In this document: positions 5,494 through 13,106 of the stretch, in pieces
Layout: each line of letters opens with the position of its first letter
Numbering within the stretch: position 1 is the stretch's first letter
NCBI GenBank assembly: GCA_016201085.1
Contig: JACQDO010000483.1
Location: 1 to 20,170, forward strand
Direction: 5' to 3'
DNA length: 20,170 bases
Source of the DNA: Hyphomicrobiales bacterium
Lineage (GTDB): Bacteria > Pseudomonadota > Alphaproteobacteria > Rhizobiales > Xanthobacteraceae
Position numbers and translations under genes: made by a program
The notes under the pieces: generated by a model
The model's input: the letters and a program-made list of their open reading frames with translations, nothing else
What the model was told of the DNA's origin: nothing
The model's database searches: none

Positions 5494-5943
5494 TTACGGC
5501 CGGTAGACGCCGGCGCAGACCACTGTCGGATTGACGGTTTCGCAGTACATGTCCTTGACCTGGATTTTCTTGGTCGCCGGATTGACGAATTTGAAGTCGT
5601 ACCAGAACGAAGCCTGCTTCTGCCCGTTCTCGACCAGGCCCTTGGCGAAGTATTTTCCATCGACGTCCTGCTCTTCGATCATATTCCTGCCGATGAGCTT
5701 CGGATTGGTGGCGTGGGCCATCGTGACGCCGTCGAAACCCTGCACGACGACGTAGATTTCGCCGTCGACGTATTTGCCGCCGGGCGCGCTGATCTCGGTA
5801 TAGGCCTTTGCCGTGCCTTGGTCCTTGATCGTGGCGACGGCTTTTTTCACCATCGTCACGGCATCGTCCTTGGTCACAGCAAGCGCGAGCGAGGTGCCGG
5901 CAAGCAAGGCAACGGCAATCGCGGCAATTGTCCGAATTGGCAT
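5494..5943 (-). CDS. Secreted single Cache-domain protein, tandem copy 1
   Basis: This 149-residue protein has a signal peptide (about residues 1-22, ending LALA) and one small Cache-type ligand-binding domain. The family pattern is clear: DDAVTMVKKAVATIKDQG helix, GKYVDGEIYVVV strand, AHATNPKLIGRN, DVDGKYFAK, FWYDFKFVNPATKKIQVK and a CAGVYRP end. It acts outside the cytoplasmic membrane. Stand-alone Cache proteins probably bind small organic ligands for a partner receptor, but no ligand or partner is visible. Start choice: the ATG at 5952 abuts AGAGG, while the ATG at 5943 is 9 nt from it and matches the paralog's start. About three quarters identical to the neighbour at 6213-6662; differences cluster at residues 40-50 and 102-108. 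Confidence 0.85.
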   Translation of the reverse strand: MPIRTIAAIAVALLAGTSLALAVTKDDAVTMVKKAVATIKDQGTAKAYTEISAPGGKYVDGEIYVVVQGFDGVTMAHATNPKLIGRNMIEEQDVDGKYFAKGLVENGQKQASFWYDFKFVNPATKKIQVKDMYCETVNPTVVCAGVYRP

Positions 5944-6038
5944 GAGAAACATCCTCTGTCATTGGTTTGAATGGAGACTGCCCGATCGATCGAGCGTTCC
6001 GTGTTGCGCCCATCTGTGCCATGGAAATCGCTAAATGG

Positions 6039-6067
6039 GTTTTAATGCGCCGCGACGTTCTTGCTAA
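6039..6067 (-). promoter_or_regulatory. Promoter of Cache gene 1
   Basis: On the minus strand TTAGCA (6062-6067) and TAAAAC (6039-6044) are 17 bp apart. The layout is conserved at the paralog (6756-6784) although the spacer has diverged, which argues for function. A TTTAGCRA motif overlaps the -35 and recurs just past the -10. Confidence 0.6.
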
Positions 6068-6076
6068 ACAGGTTTG

Positions 6077-6143
6077 CTATTGTGGATTGATGGCGCGCTA
6101 TCGATTCAATTTTTATGTAATTGCGCCGTCCGCGGAAAATATC
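6077..6143 (-). pseudogene. Decayed remnant of the miaA 3' end
   Basis: Read on the minus strand, this stretch aligns with the last 22 or so codons of miaA (6794-6866), roughly 70% identical by eye, including the block ATTGAATC and the closing stop (TAG here, TAA in miaA). The copied frame contains TAA and TAG stops. It is a by-product of the tandem duplication of the Cache unit, not a functional gene. Confidence 0.65.
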
Positions 6144-6144
6144 A

Positions 6145-6178
6145 GCCGGCGCGCCGGGATTTAACCCAACGCGCCGGC
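6145..6178 (-). terminator. Hairpin after Cache gene 2, terminator-like
   Basis: GCCGGCGCG (6145-6153) pairs with CGCGCCGGC (6170-6178), with inner GGG (6156-6158) and CCC (6165-6167) around ATTTAA. It is equivalent to the hairpin at 5424-5455. There is no clear U-run. Confidence 0.55.
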
Positions 6179-6212
6179 ATACGGCGGTGCGATCGTCGCT
6201 GCGAGCGATATG

Positions 6213-6662
6213 TTAGGGCCGGTAGACGCCGGCGCAAACCCGCGTCGAATCGAGGCTTTCGCAATAATAGTCTTTCACCTGGATCTTCTTGGTCGCCGGA
6301 TTCACGAATTTGAAATCATACCAGAACGAGGCCTGCTTGCGCGCGAGCGCGTTCATGTCTTTGGCGAAATACTTGCCATCGACATCCTGCTCTTCGGCCA
6401 TGTTCCTGCCGATCAGCTTCGGATTGGTGGCATGCGCCACCGTCACGCCCTCGAGACTATTGACGACCACATAGATTTCGCCGTCGACATATTTGCCGCC
6501 GGGTGCGCTGATCGCGGCATAGGTTTTTTCCACACCGTCGGCCTTGATGGCGGCGACGGCTTTTTTCACCATGGCCACGGCATCGTCCTTGGTCGCCGCG
6601 AGCGAAAGCGTGGTGCCGGCCAGCAAGGCGAAGGCAACGGCGGCAATTGTCCGAATTGGCAT
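6213..6662 (-). CDS. Secreted single Cache-domain protein, tandem copy 2
   Basis: This 149-residue paralog of the protein at 5494-5943 has the same signal peptide start (MPIRTIAA) and the same Cache landmarks: KYVDGEIYVVV, VAHATNPKLIGRN, EEQDVDGKYFAK, ASFWYDFKFVNPATKKIQVK and C-AGVYRP. The two conserved cysteines near the end (in YYCES and RVCAGVYRP) may form a disulfide in the periplasm. The ATG at 6662 follows AGGA at 9 nt. This copy lies directly after miaA, so it probably represents the original locus and copy 1 the duplicate. The differences concentrate in the helix at 40-50 and in LVENGQ/MNALAR at about 102-107, which could alter ligand or partner choice. Confidence 0.85.
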   Translation of the reverse strand: MPIRTIAAVAFALLAGTTLSLAATKDDAVAMVKKAVAAIKADGVEKTYAAISAPGGKYVDGEIYVVVNSLEGVTVAHATNPKLIGRNMAEEQDVDGKYFAKDMNALARKQASFWYDFKFVNPATKKIQVKDYYCESLDSTRVCAGVYRP

Positions 6663-6755
6663 GAGTCACATCCTGTGTCGTTGGTTTAGATGGAAGCCGC
6701 TCGATGGAGCGGGCAATGCGTGATGCGCATCAGTGCCACGGAAATCGCTAAATGG

Positions 6756-6784
6756 ATTTTAATGCGAAGCTGCGATCTTGCTAA
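6756..6784 (-). promoter_or_regulatory. Promoter of Cache gene 2
   Basis: On the minus strand TTAGCA (6779-6784) and TAAAAT (6756-6761) are spaced 17 bp. Conservation with 6039-6067 supports it. The predicted 5' untranslated region is about 85 nt. The promoter begins 10 bp past the miaA stop, so the Cache gene can be transcribed apart from miaA. Confidence 0.62.
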
Positions 6785-6793
6785 ACTGGCTTG

Positions 6794-7723
6794 TTATCGC
6801 GGATTAAGATCGCGGAATTGATTCAATATTGACGCAATGGCGTCGTCCGCCGCCAGCATCGGCCAATCCCGCATCTGGTTGCGGAACCAGGTGTGCTGGC
6901 GCTTGGCGTAGCGGCGCGTGTCCATGATGCTGCCTGCCGCCGCTTGGTCGAGCGAGATATCGCCGTTGAGATGGCGGACCAGCCAGGGCACGCCATGCGC
7001 CTTCATCGCCGGCAGCAGCGGATCGAGCCGGCGTTCGCGCAGCGCCCGCACCTCCTCGAGCGCGCCGTCTCTCAACATGGCGGCAAAGCGTGTCTCGATA
7101 CGCGCCACCAGCGGCTGGCGCTCGCAGGCGAGGAAGACCTTGGCCGCGCCGGCGGGATCGATCAGGCCCGGCAGCCCGTCGCGATGCCAGTCGGTGAGCG
7201 AACGCCCGGTCGCCAGCATCACCTCGAGCGCGCGGGCGATGCGCGAACGATCGAGCGGCATCAGCCGATGCGCCGTCGCCGGATCGCGCTCCATCAACTC
7301 GGCGTAAAGCGGTGCCACGCCTTCGCTCTGCAACCGGCCGCGCACGTTTTCCCGGATGTCGGCCGGGATCGGCGGCACGGCGGCAAGCCCCGCCGTCAAC
7401 GCCTTGAAATAAAGCCCGGTGCCGCCGACCAGGATCGGCACGCGGCCAAGCGCTGCGATCTCGGCGAGCGCGTTGCCTACATCGCGGCACCAGCGGCCGA
7501 CCGAATAATTCTCCGCAGCATCGACATGGCCGTAGAGAAGGTGCGGGATGCGCGCTTCCTCCTCCGCCGTCGGCCGCGCCGTGACGATGCGCAGATCGCG
7601 ATAGACCTGCATGGAATCGGCATTGACGATGACGCCGCCGAGTTTCTCGGCCAGATCAAGCGCAAGCGCCGACTTGCCGCTGGCGGTCGGCCCGGCGATC
7701 AGGATGGCGACGGGTTTGTTCAT
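6794..7723 (-). CDS. miaA: tRNA dimethylallyltransferase
   Basis: It transfers a dimethylallyl group to N6 of A37 in tRNAs that read codons starting with U, a cytoplasmic step that MiaB can extend. The 309 residues match the family. The P-loop GPTASGKS is at 11-18, then [11 protein letters not shown] at 34-44 for substrate binding, the [11 protein letters not shown] motif, and [12 protein letters not shown] near the C-terminus, which contacts tRNA. Start choice: a TTG at 7739-7741 extends the frame, but the ATG at 7723 places the P-loop at the usual distance. It follows the NTF2-like gene by 24 nt and is probably co-transcribed. Its last codons were copied into the Cache duplication. Confidence 0.96.
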   Translation of the reverse strand: MNKPVAILIAGPTASGKSALALDLAEKLGGVIVNADSMQVYRDLRIVTARPTAEEEARIPHLLYGHVDAAENYSVGRWCRDVGNALAEIAALGRVPILVGGTGLYFKALTAGLAAVPPIPADIRENVRGRLQSEGVAPLYAELMERDPATAHRLMPLDRSRIARALEVMLATGRSLTDWHRDGLPGLIDPAGAAKVFLACERQPLVARIETRFAAMLRDGALEEVRALRERRLDPLLPAMKAHGVPWLVRHLNGDISLDQAAAGSIMDTRRYAKRQHTWFRNQMRDWPMLAADDAIASILNQFRDLNPR

Positions 7724-7747
7724 GGGCTTGCGGCTGCCCAAATTACG

Positions 7748-8152
7748 CTAATTCAACCGCCGCGACGACGGTTGCGGCACCGGCTCCTCGACCAGCGCGG
7801 CGATCGGTGAGGCCTGGTGGTGGGTCATCCGCCAAGCGTCGCCGACGCGCGTGAACAGATTGGTCGCCGCCAGCGCCGTGCCGGAAACGAATTCGACGCA
7901 CAGCACGCGTGCCTCGCCGCCTTCGACCATCACGGTCTCGTTGCGTGGATCGATGCGCTCCGGGTTCGGATTGCTCAGGATCTGCCGGTAGGATTCCAGG
8001 ATCGCCTGCCTTCCGATCAACGCCGGCCAGCCGGGATGGATGCAGGATACGTTGCCGTCCGCCCAGATACGGCTCATCGCCGGAAAATCCGCGGTCACGA
8101 AGGCCAAGTAATAGGCCGCGTTGGCGGCCAGAATGTCTGTTTCGTCGCTCAT
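7748..8152 (-). CDS. NTF2-like (SnoaL-type) protein
   Basis: This 134-residue protein has the NTF2-like cone fold pattern: an N-terminal helix (ANAAYYLAFVTADFPAMSRIWADG), then SCIHPGWPALIGRQAILESYRQI, a strand pair ending ALAATNLFTRVGDAWRMTHHQASP. The paired histidines in MTHHQASP and the CIHPGW motif are typical of a common proteobacterial subgroup of unknown substrate. Enzyme or binding protein cannot be decided. A longer frame reaches 8239, but the ATG at 8152 gives the family's normal start; its ribosome binding site is poor. It sits just upstream of miaA on the same strand. Stop codon is TAG. Confidence 0.8.
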   Translation of the reverse strand: MSDETDILAANAAYYLAFVTADFPAMSRIWADGNVSCIHPGWPALIGRQAILESYRQILSNPNPERIDPRNETVMVEGGEARVLCVEFVSGTALAATNLFTRVGDAWRMTHHQASPIAALVEEPVPQPSSRRLN

Positions 8153-8252
8153 GCTTGTTGAGGTGCAGGAATTACCGGCCGAAATCAACCTGAAAACGGG
8201 CATGTTTGGCATCGCGCTTGCTGGGCAGTCATGCACCAAATAGGATTACATC

Positions 8253-8471
8253 ATGCTCGATTGGAGCCAATGTTCGGCGGTGGAACGCGTGCCTGGAAAA
8301 GGCGGCGGCGAATGGCTGTTCAAAGCCACGCGCGTGCCCGTCAGGGCGCTGTTCGAAAATCTAGAAGACGGCGCGCGAATCGATGATTTTCTGGAGTGGT
8401 TCCCTGGCGTGACACGCGAACAGGTGGAGCTTGTGCTGCGGCATGCGGAGCGTAGCTTGGCGGTAGCATAA
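8253..8471 (+). CDS. DUF433 antitoxin
   Basis: This 72-residue protein carries a DUF433 domain, a small winged-helix-like unit common in VapB-type antitoxins. Visible landmarks are the strand pair before FKATRVPVRALFENLEDGARIDDFLEWFPGVTREQVELVLRHAER, with the characteristic R-V-P-V, L-x-x-G and F-P-G-V positions. The ATG follows AGGA at 8 nt. The DUF5615 gene begins 27 nt downstream, the usual antitoxin-first layout of such pairs. It is predicted to bind the toxin and its own promoter. It is divergent from the NTF2-like gene, so the 100-bp gap holds both promoters. Confidence 0.85.
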   Translation: MLDWSQCSAVERVPGKGGGEWLFKATRVPVRALFENLEDGARIDDFLEWFPGVTREQVELVLRHAERSLAVA

Positions 8472-8498
8472 GCTGACTGGGCCGCCATTGCGTGGATT

Positions 8499-8816
8499 AT
8501 GAAAATCCTCTTTGACCACGGAACTCCCGCGCCACTGCGTCACGTATTGATAGGCCACGAAATCTCTACCGCATTTGAGATGGCCTGGACTGGGCTTGAT
8601 AACGGCGCCCTGCTCAAGGCGGCGGAGGCGCAGTTCGACGCGCTCATCACGACCGACCAGAACCTGCGCTATCAAAAGAACCTCAGCGGACGCCGGCTGG
8701 CGATTCTCGTGTTGCCCACGACGAGTTGGCCGAAGATTCGTATCCATGCGGCGCAAGTTGTTGCCGCCGTCAATGTGTTGCGCGCCGGTGATATCGTTGT
8801 GCTGAATTTCACATAA
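8499..8816 (+). CDS. DUF5615 PIN-like toxin
   Basis: This 105-residue protein belongs to the DUF5615 group, with a fold related to PIN nucleases. Acidic residues expected at the active site are present: D6 in MKILFDHG, E25/E31 in the STAFEMAW region and D51 in ALITTDQNLRYQ, where TDxNL is the family hallmark. Predicted function is an RNase toxin held in check by the DUF433 protein upstream. The frame is intact from ATG to stop. The start has only a weak GTGGA, so coupling to the antitoxin is likely. Enzyme activity of DUF5615 proteins is inferred from fold, not shown here. Confidence 0.82.
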   Translation: MKILFDHGTPAPLRHVLIGHEISTAFEMAWTGLDNGALLKAAEAQFDALITTDQNLRYQKNLSGRRLAILVLPTTSWPKIRIHAAQVVAAVNVLRAGDIVVLNFT

Positions 8817-8904
8817 ATCGACGGTTTCTTACCCCGCCGCGCGCTTGCCGCTGGCACGCCGGCCTGCAATAAGGCTGCCTTCACCCGCCGTCCCGGAGAC
8901 CGCC

Positions 8905-10122
8905 TTGACGCTTATCAAACCCTTCCGCGCTTTGCGCCCAGCCCCCGGACGCGCGGCCGAGGTGCTGGGCCCGCCCTATGACGTGCTCTCGAGCGGCGAG
9001 GCGCGCGAGCGCGCCAAGGGCAAGCCATGGAGCTTCCTGCACATCTCCAAACCGGAGATCGACCTCGATCCCGGCAGCGATCCCTATTCGCCGGCGGTCT
9101 ATGCCAAGGCGGCCGAGAACCTGGCAAAAATGACCGCAGCGGGCATGCTCACGCGCGACGCGCGGCCCTGCTACTACGTCTACCGGCTGACCTGGCGTGA
9201 CCGCACGCAGACCGGCATCGCCTGCGTCGCTTCGCTCGCCGACTACGCCAGCAACCGCATCCGCAAGCACGAGTTGACCACGCCGGTGAAGGAAGACGAC
9301 CGCGTGCACCAGATCGAGGCGATCAACGCGCAGACCGGGCCGGTGATGATCGGCTATCCGCAGACGCCGGCCATCGACGCGCTGCTGGCGGCGGCCGCCA
9401 GCGGCAAACCTGAGGTCGACGTCACCGCCGACGACGGCGTGCGGCACCAGCTCTGGGTGATCGCCGACGACGCGGCCATCGACAAGCTCACCCGCGCCTT
9501 CGACGCCCTGCCGGCGATCTACATCGCCGACGGCCATCACCGTTCGGCCGCGGCCGCGCGCGTGGCGAAAGACCGCGGCGGTGAAGGTTCGCATTCATAC
9601 TTCCTGTCGGTGATCTTCCCCGAGCAGGAGATGACCATCCTCGACTACAATCGCGTGCTGAAGGACCTGAACGGCCGCAGCCCCGAGCAACTGCTCGCGG
9701 AGCTCGCCAAGAATTTCACAGTTGCCGCGTCGGCCGAGCCGGTGCGCCCGGCCTCCTCGCATGAATACGGCCTATATCTCGCCGGCCGCTGGTATCGCCT
9801 GAGTATTCGTCCCGAGCTGGTGCCGAACGATCCGATCGGCCGGCTGCCGATCACCATGCTGACACGCAATGCGATCGAGCCGCTGTTCGGCATCAAGGAC
9901 CCGCGCACCGACAAGCGTATCGATTTCGTCGGCGGCGCGCGCGGACTCGAGGGCCTGGCCAAGCGCGTCGACTCGGGCGAGATGGCGGCCGCCTTCGCGC
10001 TTTATCCGACGCAGATGAGCGACCTGATGGCGGTGGCGGACGCCGGCGGCATCATGCCGCCGAAGTCGACCTGGTTCGAGCCCAAGCTCGCCGACGGCAT
10101 GGTCAATCACGTGCTGGACTGA
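8905..10122 (+). CDS. DUF1015 family protein
   Basis: This 405-residue cytoplasmic protein is recognisable as DUF1015. It begins LIKPFRALRPAPGRAAEVLGPPYDVLSSGEAR, matching the family start, and has the conserved YYVYRLTW, ADGHHRSAAAARV and GGIMPPKSTWFEPKLADG blocks. The DGHHR motif at 209-213 resembles the ParB/sulfiredoxin-fold motif, also used by free serine kinases of the SerK/SbnI type. In several phyla DUF1015 genes lie beside serA and serC. The function is not established. Start choice: TTG at 8905 has GGAG 6 nt upstream and fits the family; a TTG at 8845 would add 20 unrelated residues. No disabling change is seen. Confidence 0.88.
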   Translation: MTLIKPFRALRPAPGRAAEVLGPPYDVLSSGEARERAKGKPWSFLHISKPEIDLDPGSDPYSPAVYAKAAENLAKMTAAGMLTRDARPCYYVYRLTWRDRTQTGIACVASLADYASNRIRKHELTTPVKEDDRVHQIEAINAQTGPVMIGYPQTPAIDALLAAAASGKPEVDVTADDGVRHQLWVIADDAAIDKLTRAFDALPAIYIADGHHRSAAAARVAKDRGGEGSHSYFLSVIFPEQEMTILDYNRVLKDLNGRSPEQLLAELAKNFTVAASAEPVRPASSHEYGLYLAGRWYRLSIRPELVPNDPIGRLPITMLTRNAIEPLFGIKDPRTDKRIDFVGGARGLEGLAKRVDSGEMAAAFALYPTQMSDLMAVADAGGIMPPKSTWFEPKLADGMVNHVLD

Positions 10123-10236
10123 GCGCGCCCTCATAAAACAGAACGCATGTTCGCCGTTGTTCCATTGGCGGTTATGAAGCAAAGCAAGCCGCACGGCACC
10201 GGGACGGCAGCCGTTCGAGATATCCGGTTTACGTTT

Positions 10237-10491
10237 TTATTGGCCGTTTGCGATTGGCCTGCTTTGACTGCCACCAATTCCGCCAACCTCTATATAGCCG
10301 GAAGAGTTGTTGGAACGTACGTCCGCTTCCAAGCGCTTATCGCATGATTGCAAGCTGGTTTTGCTGGCGGATTTGCAGGAACTGTACTCCAGACTGACTT
10401 GCTTCTCATCATCGATGGGCAGGCCAGAGCACCCGCAAACCGATAATGCGAGCAAGAGAGCGAGGACAACACGGTGGATGTTTGTGAGCAT
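10237..10491 (-). CDS. Putative small lipoprotein
   Basis: This is an 84-residue frame with a lipoprotein-like N-terminus: basic start (MLTNIHR), hydrophobic VVLALLLALSVCGC and a cysteine after Gly that could be lipidated. The rest is polar, with three further cysteines and Ser/Asn-rich stretches, and matches no family I know. The ATG follows AGGA by 6 nt. The surrounding 10130-10560 stretch is less GC-rich than its neighbours, which could mean imported or weakly constrained DNA. It is the only gene candidate in that gap. It may also be a chance frame. Confidence 0.45.
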   Translation of the reverse strand: MLTNIHRVVLALLLALSVCGCSGLPIDDEKQVSLEYSSCKSASKTSLQSCDKRLEADVRSNNSSGYIEVGGIGGSQSRPIANGQ

Positions 10492-10559
10492 TGCCAATCC
10501 TAGCGCGTTTCCGGCTTCCTGACAAAATTGCGTCAGCTCGCCGTTTATGAGGCCACGCC

Positions 10560-11516
10560 TTAGACGGCCGCGGCTTCGCCCGCGCGCACGACGTTGCTCA
10601 TCTCGACTGGCCGGCCATCGAGGAAACAGCGCAGGTTATGCACGACCAGCGGCAGCACCTGCCGGGCATAGACGTCGCTCATGCCGCCGATGCGCGGAGT
10701 GACAATCACGTTCGGCATGTCCCAGAGCGGGCTGTCGGGCGGCAACGGCTCCGCTTCGAACACGTCGAGCGCGGCGCCGCCGATTTGGCCGGCCTGTAGC
10801 CGCCGCACCAGCGCCGGTTCGTCCACCACCGGCCCGCGCGCGAGATTGATCAGGATGCCGGTTGGTTTCATGGCGCCGAGCACGCCGTCGTCGATCATAT
10901 GGCGGGTCTGTGCCGACAGCGGCACCAGCACGATCATAAAGTCGGCCAGCGCAGCCGCTTCCTTGAGGCGGCCGCGCGGCATCAGCGTGGCGAAATGTTT
11001 CGCCTCCTTGCGCGCATCGCTGACCCCGATCGTGCGCATGCCGAAGGCCTCGCAGCGCAGCGCCAGCTCTTCCGCGATCGGCCCTATGCCGATCAGCACC
11101 GCCGTCTTGCCCCACAGCAGCTTCTGCGGCCAGCGCTCCCAGACATGCTTCTGCTGGTTGCGCTGCATACGCGGAAACTCGCGCGACAACGCGATCATCG
11201 ACAGCAAGGCGAGCTCCGACATCTGCGGCCCGTGAATGCCGCGGCCGGAGGTGACGCGCACGTCGGGCTTTAAGTTCCGCAAAGTATCGATGCGGTCGGT
11301 GCCCGCCGACATGGCACAGATGTAGCGCAGCCGCGGCATACGCGCGATCAATTCGTCGGTCACGTCATGCGCCATCGCCACCAGCACCTCGCAATCGGCG
11401 CAGAGCGAAAGCGCTTCGGCGACATTGTCGGCGTGCTTGACGGTCTCACGCGGGAATGCCGTCCTCACCGCGTCCGGCTCGATATGCACGCCACGGTCCA
11501 TGATGAGAATCGGCAT
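10560..11516 (-). CDS. D-2-hydroxyacid dehydrogenase-like protein
   Basis: This 318-residue NAD(P)-dependent 2-hydroxyacid dehydrogenase homolog has an N-terminal substrate domain and a Rossmann domain from about 100. The dinucleotide motif reads GIGPIA at 143-148, with Ala at the usual third Gly. Catalytic Arg is R227 in NLARGPVVDE and the Glu is E256 in VFEAEP. The usual catalytic His of the TPHIGG motif is R275 (TPRIGG, codon CGC). Either this subfamily uses another acid/base or activity is lost; the rest is well kept. The ATG at 11516 has GGAG 8 nt upstream. Substrate is unknown. It sits between the DUF1015 region and the Do protease. Confidence 0.85.
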   Translation of the reverse strand: MPILIMDRGVHIEPDAVRTAFPRETVKHADNVAEALSLCADCEVLVAMAHDVTDELIARMPRLRYICAMSAGTDRIDTLRNLKPDVRVTSGRGIHGPQMSELALLSMIALSREFPRMQRNQQKHVWERWPQKLLWGKTAVLIGIGPIAEELALRCEAFGMRTIGVSDARKEAKHFATLMPRGRLKEAAALADFMIVLVPLSAQTRHMIDDGVLGAMKPTGILINLARGPVVDEPALVRRLQAGQIGGAALDVFEAEPLPPDSPLWDMPNVIVTPRIGGMSDVYARQVLPLVVHNLRCFLDGRPVEMSNVVRAGEAAAV

Positions 11517-11558
11517 TGCAGGTCTCCAAGGAATTGGTCTCAAAACCACATAGCAAAC

Positions 11559-11582
11559 GGCCGGCGCAAGGGGGCGCCGGCC
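11559..11582 (-). terminator. Intrinsic terminator after the Do-family protease
   Basis: GGCCGGCGC (11559-11567) pairs perfectly with GCGCCGGCC (11574-11582). On the minus strand a T-rich tail follows (GTTTGCTATGTGGTTTTG). It lies 24 nt past the protease stop. Confidence 0.65.
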
Positions 11583-11606
11583 GCGGCAGCAGACTGAACG
11601 CAATTG

Positions 11607-13106
11607 TTATTGCAGGCTGAGCGCCACGAAGCTCGGGTCGCCCTCGGGCGAGACCACCAGCAGCACCACAGCTTTCCGGCCGTCCTTCTTGGCCTTGTCG
11701 ATGAGGGCCTGCATTTCGGTCGCGTTGGTCACCGGCTGCTGCTGCACCTCGGCGATCACCATGCCGGTGCGCAGCCCCTTTTCGGCCGCCGGCGAATTGG
11801 CCTCGACGCCGGCGATCAGCACGCCCTTCACCTTGTCCTTGATCTTGTGCTTCTTGCGCAGCTCGTCGGTGAGATTGGCGAGGTCGAGGCCGAGCGCCTT
11901 CTTCACTACGGGCTTTTCTTCCGGAGTGTCCTTCTTCGGCGTCAGCGAGACCTGCTTGGGCGCGTCATCGAGGCGGCCGAGCTTGACCGTCTTCTTTTCT
12001 TCCACGCCCTTGCGGATGATCACCACCTCGACGTCCTTGCCGACCGGCGTTTCGGCCACGATCTTGGGCAGATCGCGCATCTCCTTGATGTCCTTGCCGT
12101 CGAACTTGACGACGACGTCGCCCGGCTCGATGCCGGCGGGCTTGGCCGGACCCTTGTCGTCGATGCCGGCGATCAGCGCGCCGCGCGCCGGCTTGATGTT
12201 GAGGCTGTCGGCGATCTGGTCGTCGACCTGCTGGATGCGCACGCCGAGCCAGCCGCGCCGCACTTCCTTGTATTCGCGCAGCTGATCGATCACCGCCAAT
12301 GCGGACTTCGAGGGCACCGCAAAGCCGATGCCGATCGAGCCGCCGGTGGGCGAGATGATCGCGGTGTTGACGCCGATCACCTCGCCATTGAGGTTGAACA
12401 GCGGCCCGCCGGAATTGCCGCGGTTGATGGCGGCGTCGGTCTGGATGTAGTTGTCGTAGGGCCCGGAATTGATGTCGCGGTTGCGAGCCGACACGATGCC
12501 GGCGGTCACCGTGCCGCCCATATTGAACGGATTGCCGATCGCGATCACCCATTCGCCCAGCCGCAATTTGTCGCTGTCGCCCCACTTCACCGCCTTGAGC
12601 GGCTTGTCCGACTTGACCCGCAGCAGCGCGAGGTCGGTCTTGGTGTCGCGGCCGAGGACTTCGGCTTTCAGCGTGGTGCCGTCATTGAGGATGACGCTGA
12701 CCTCGTCGGCCTCGGAGATGACGTGGTTGTTGGTGACCACCAGGCCGGATGCATCGATGATGAAGCCGGAGCCGAGCGAAGACACCCGGCGCGGCATCTG
12801 CGGATGGCCGTTCTGGCCGCCTTGCCCGCCTGGGCCGCGGCGGTTCTTGAAGAACTCCTCGAAGAATTCCTCGAACGGCGAGCCCGGCGGCAGTTGCGGC
12901 ATGGCGCCGCTGCTGATGTCGACCGACTGCTTGGTCGAGACGTTGACCACGGCGTCGATCACGGCTTCCGCCACGTCGGAGATATTGTCCGGTCCGCGTG
13001 CCGAAACTGGATCGCTGAGCAGCGGCCAAACGATTGCGGCGGCGGCGAAAATGGCCAAAACGGCGCGGCCCGCCGGCCTCACCCTACGATTGAAGATAGC
13101 GCCCAT
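11607..13106 (-). CDS. Do-family (DegP/DegQ-like) periplasmic serine protease
   Basis: This 499-residue HtrA-type protease and chaperone degrades misfolded envelope proteins. An N-terminal hydrophobic segment (about 14-30) exports or anchors it. The trypsin-like domain has the full triad: H128 in TNNHVIS, D158 in KTDLALL and S232 in GNSGGPLF. Two PDZ domains follow, the first beginning near RRGWLGVRIQQVDD and the second ending with the protein. A Gly/Gln-rich stretch after FKNRRGPGGQGG is a flexible loop typical of the group. The ATG at 13106 follows AGGAG at about 10 nt. It lies downstream of hflK-hflC-DUF2065, a layout common in this order that groups membrane and periplasmic quality control. 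Confidence 0.95.
   Translation of the reverse strand: MGAIFNRRVRPAGRAVLAIFAAAAIVWPLLSDPVSARGPDNISDVAEAVIDAVVNVSTKQSVDISSGAMPQLPPGSPFEEFFEEFFKNRRGPGGQGGQNGHPQMPRRVSSLGSGFIIDASGLVVTNNHVISEADEVSVILNDGTTLKAEVLGRDTKTDLALLRVKSDKPLKAVKWGDSDKLRLGEWVIAIGNPFNMGGTVTAGIVSARNRDINSGPYDNYIQTDAAINRGNSGGPLFNLNGEVIGVNTAIISPTGGSIGIGFAVPSKSALAVIDQLREYKEVRRGWLGVRIQQVDDQIADSLNIKPARGALIAGIDDKGPAKPAGIEPGDVVVKFDGKDIKEMRDLPKIVAETPVGKDVEVVIIRKGVEEKKTVKLGRLDDAPKQVSLTPKKDTPEEKPVVKKALGLDLANLTDELRKKHKIKDKVKGVLIAGVEANSPAAEKGLRTGMVIAEVQQQPVTNATEMQALIDKAKKDGRKAVVLLVVSPEGDPSFVALSLQ

Larger units (their letters stand above)
5424..6866 (-). repeat. Tandem duplication of about 720 bp: hairpin, Cache gene, promoter, miaA tail
   Basis: Unit 1 (about 5424-6143) and unit 2 (about 6145-6866) carry the same parts in the same order: a hairpin with arms GCCGGCGCG and CGCGCCGGC, a 149-codon Cache gene, a promoter with identical spacing, and sequence matching the last codons of miaA. 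In unit 2 that last part is the real miaA end. In unit 1 it is a decayed remnant with stops. Spacing between matching landmarks is constant at about 717-721 bp, which supports one tandem event. Confidence 0.8.

Noticed and set aside
8225..8246. Possible promoter TTGCTG-17-TAGGAT before the DUF433 gene
   Set aside because: The hexamers are weak and TAGGAT overlaps the ribosome binding site; not convincing beside the better promoters in the window.
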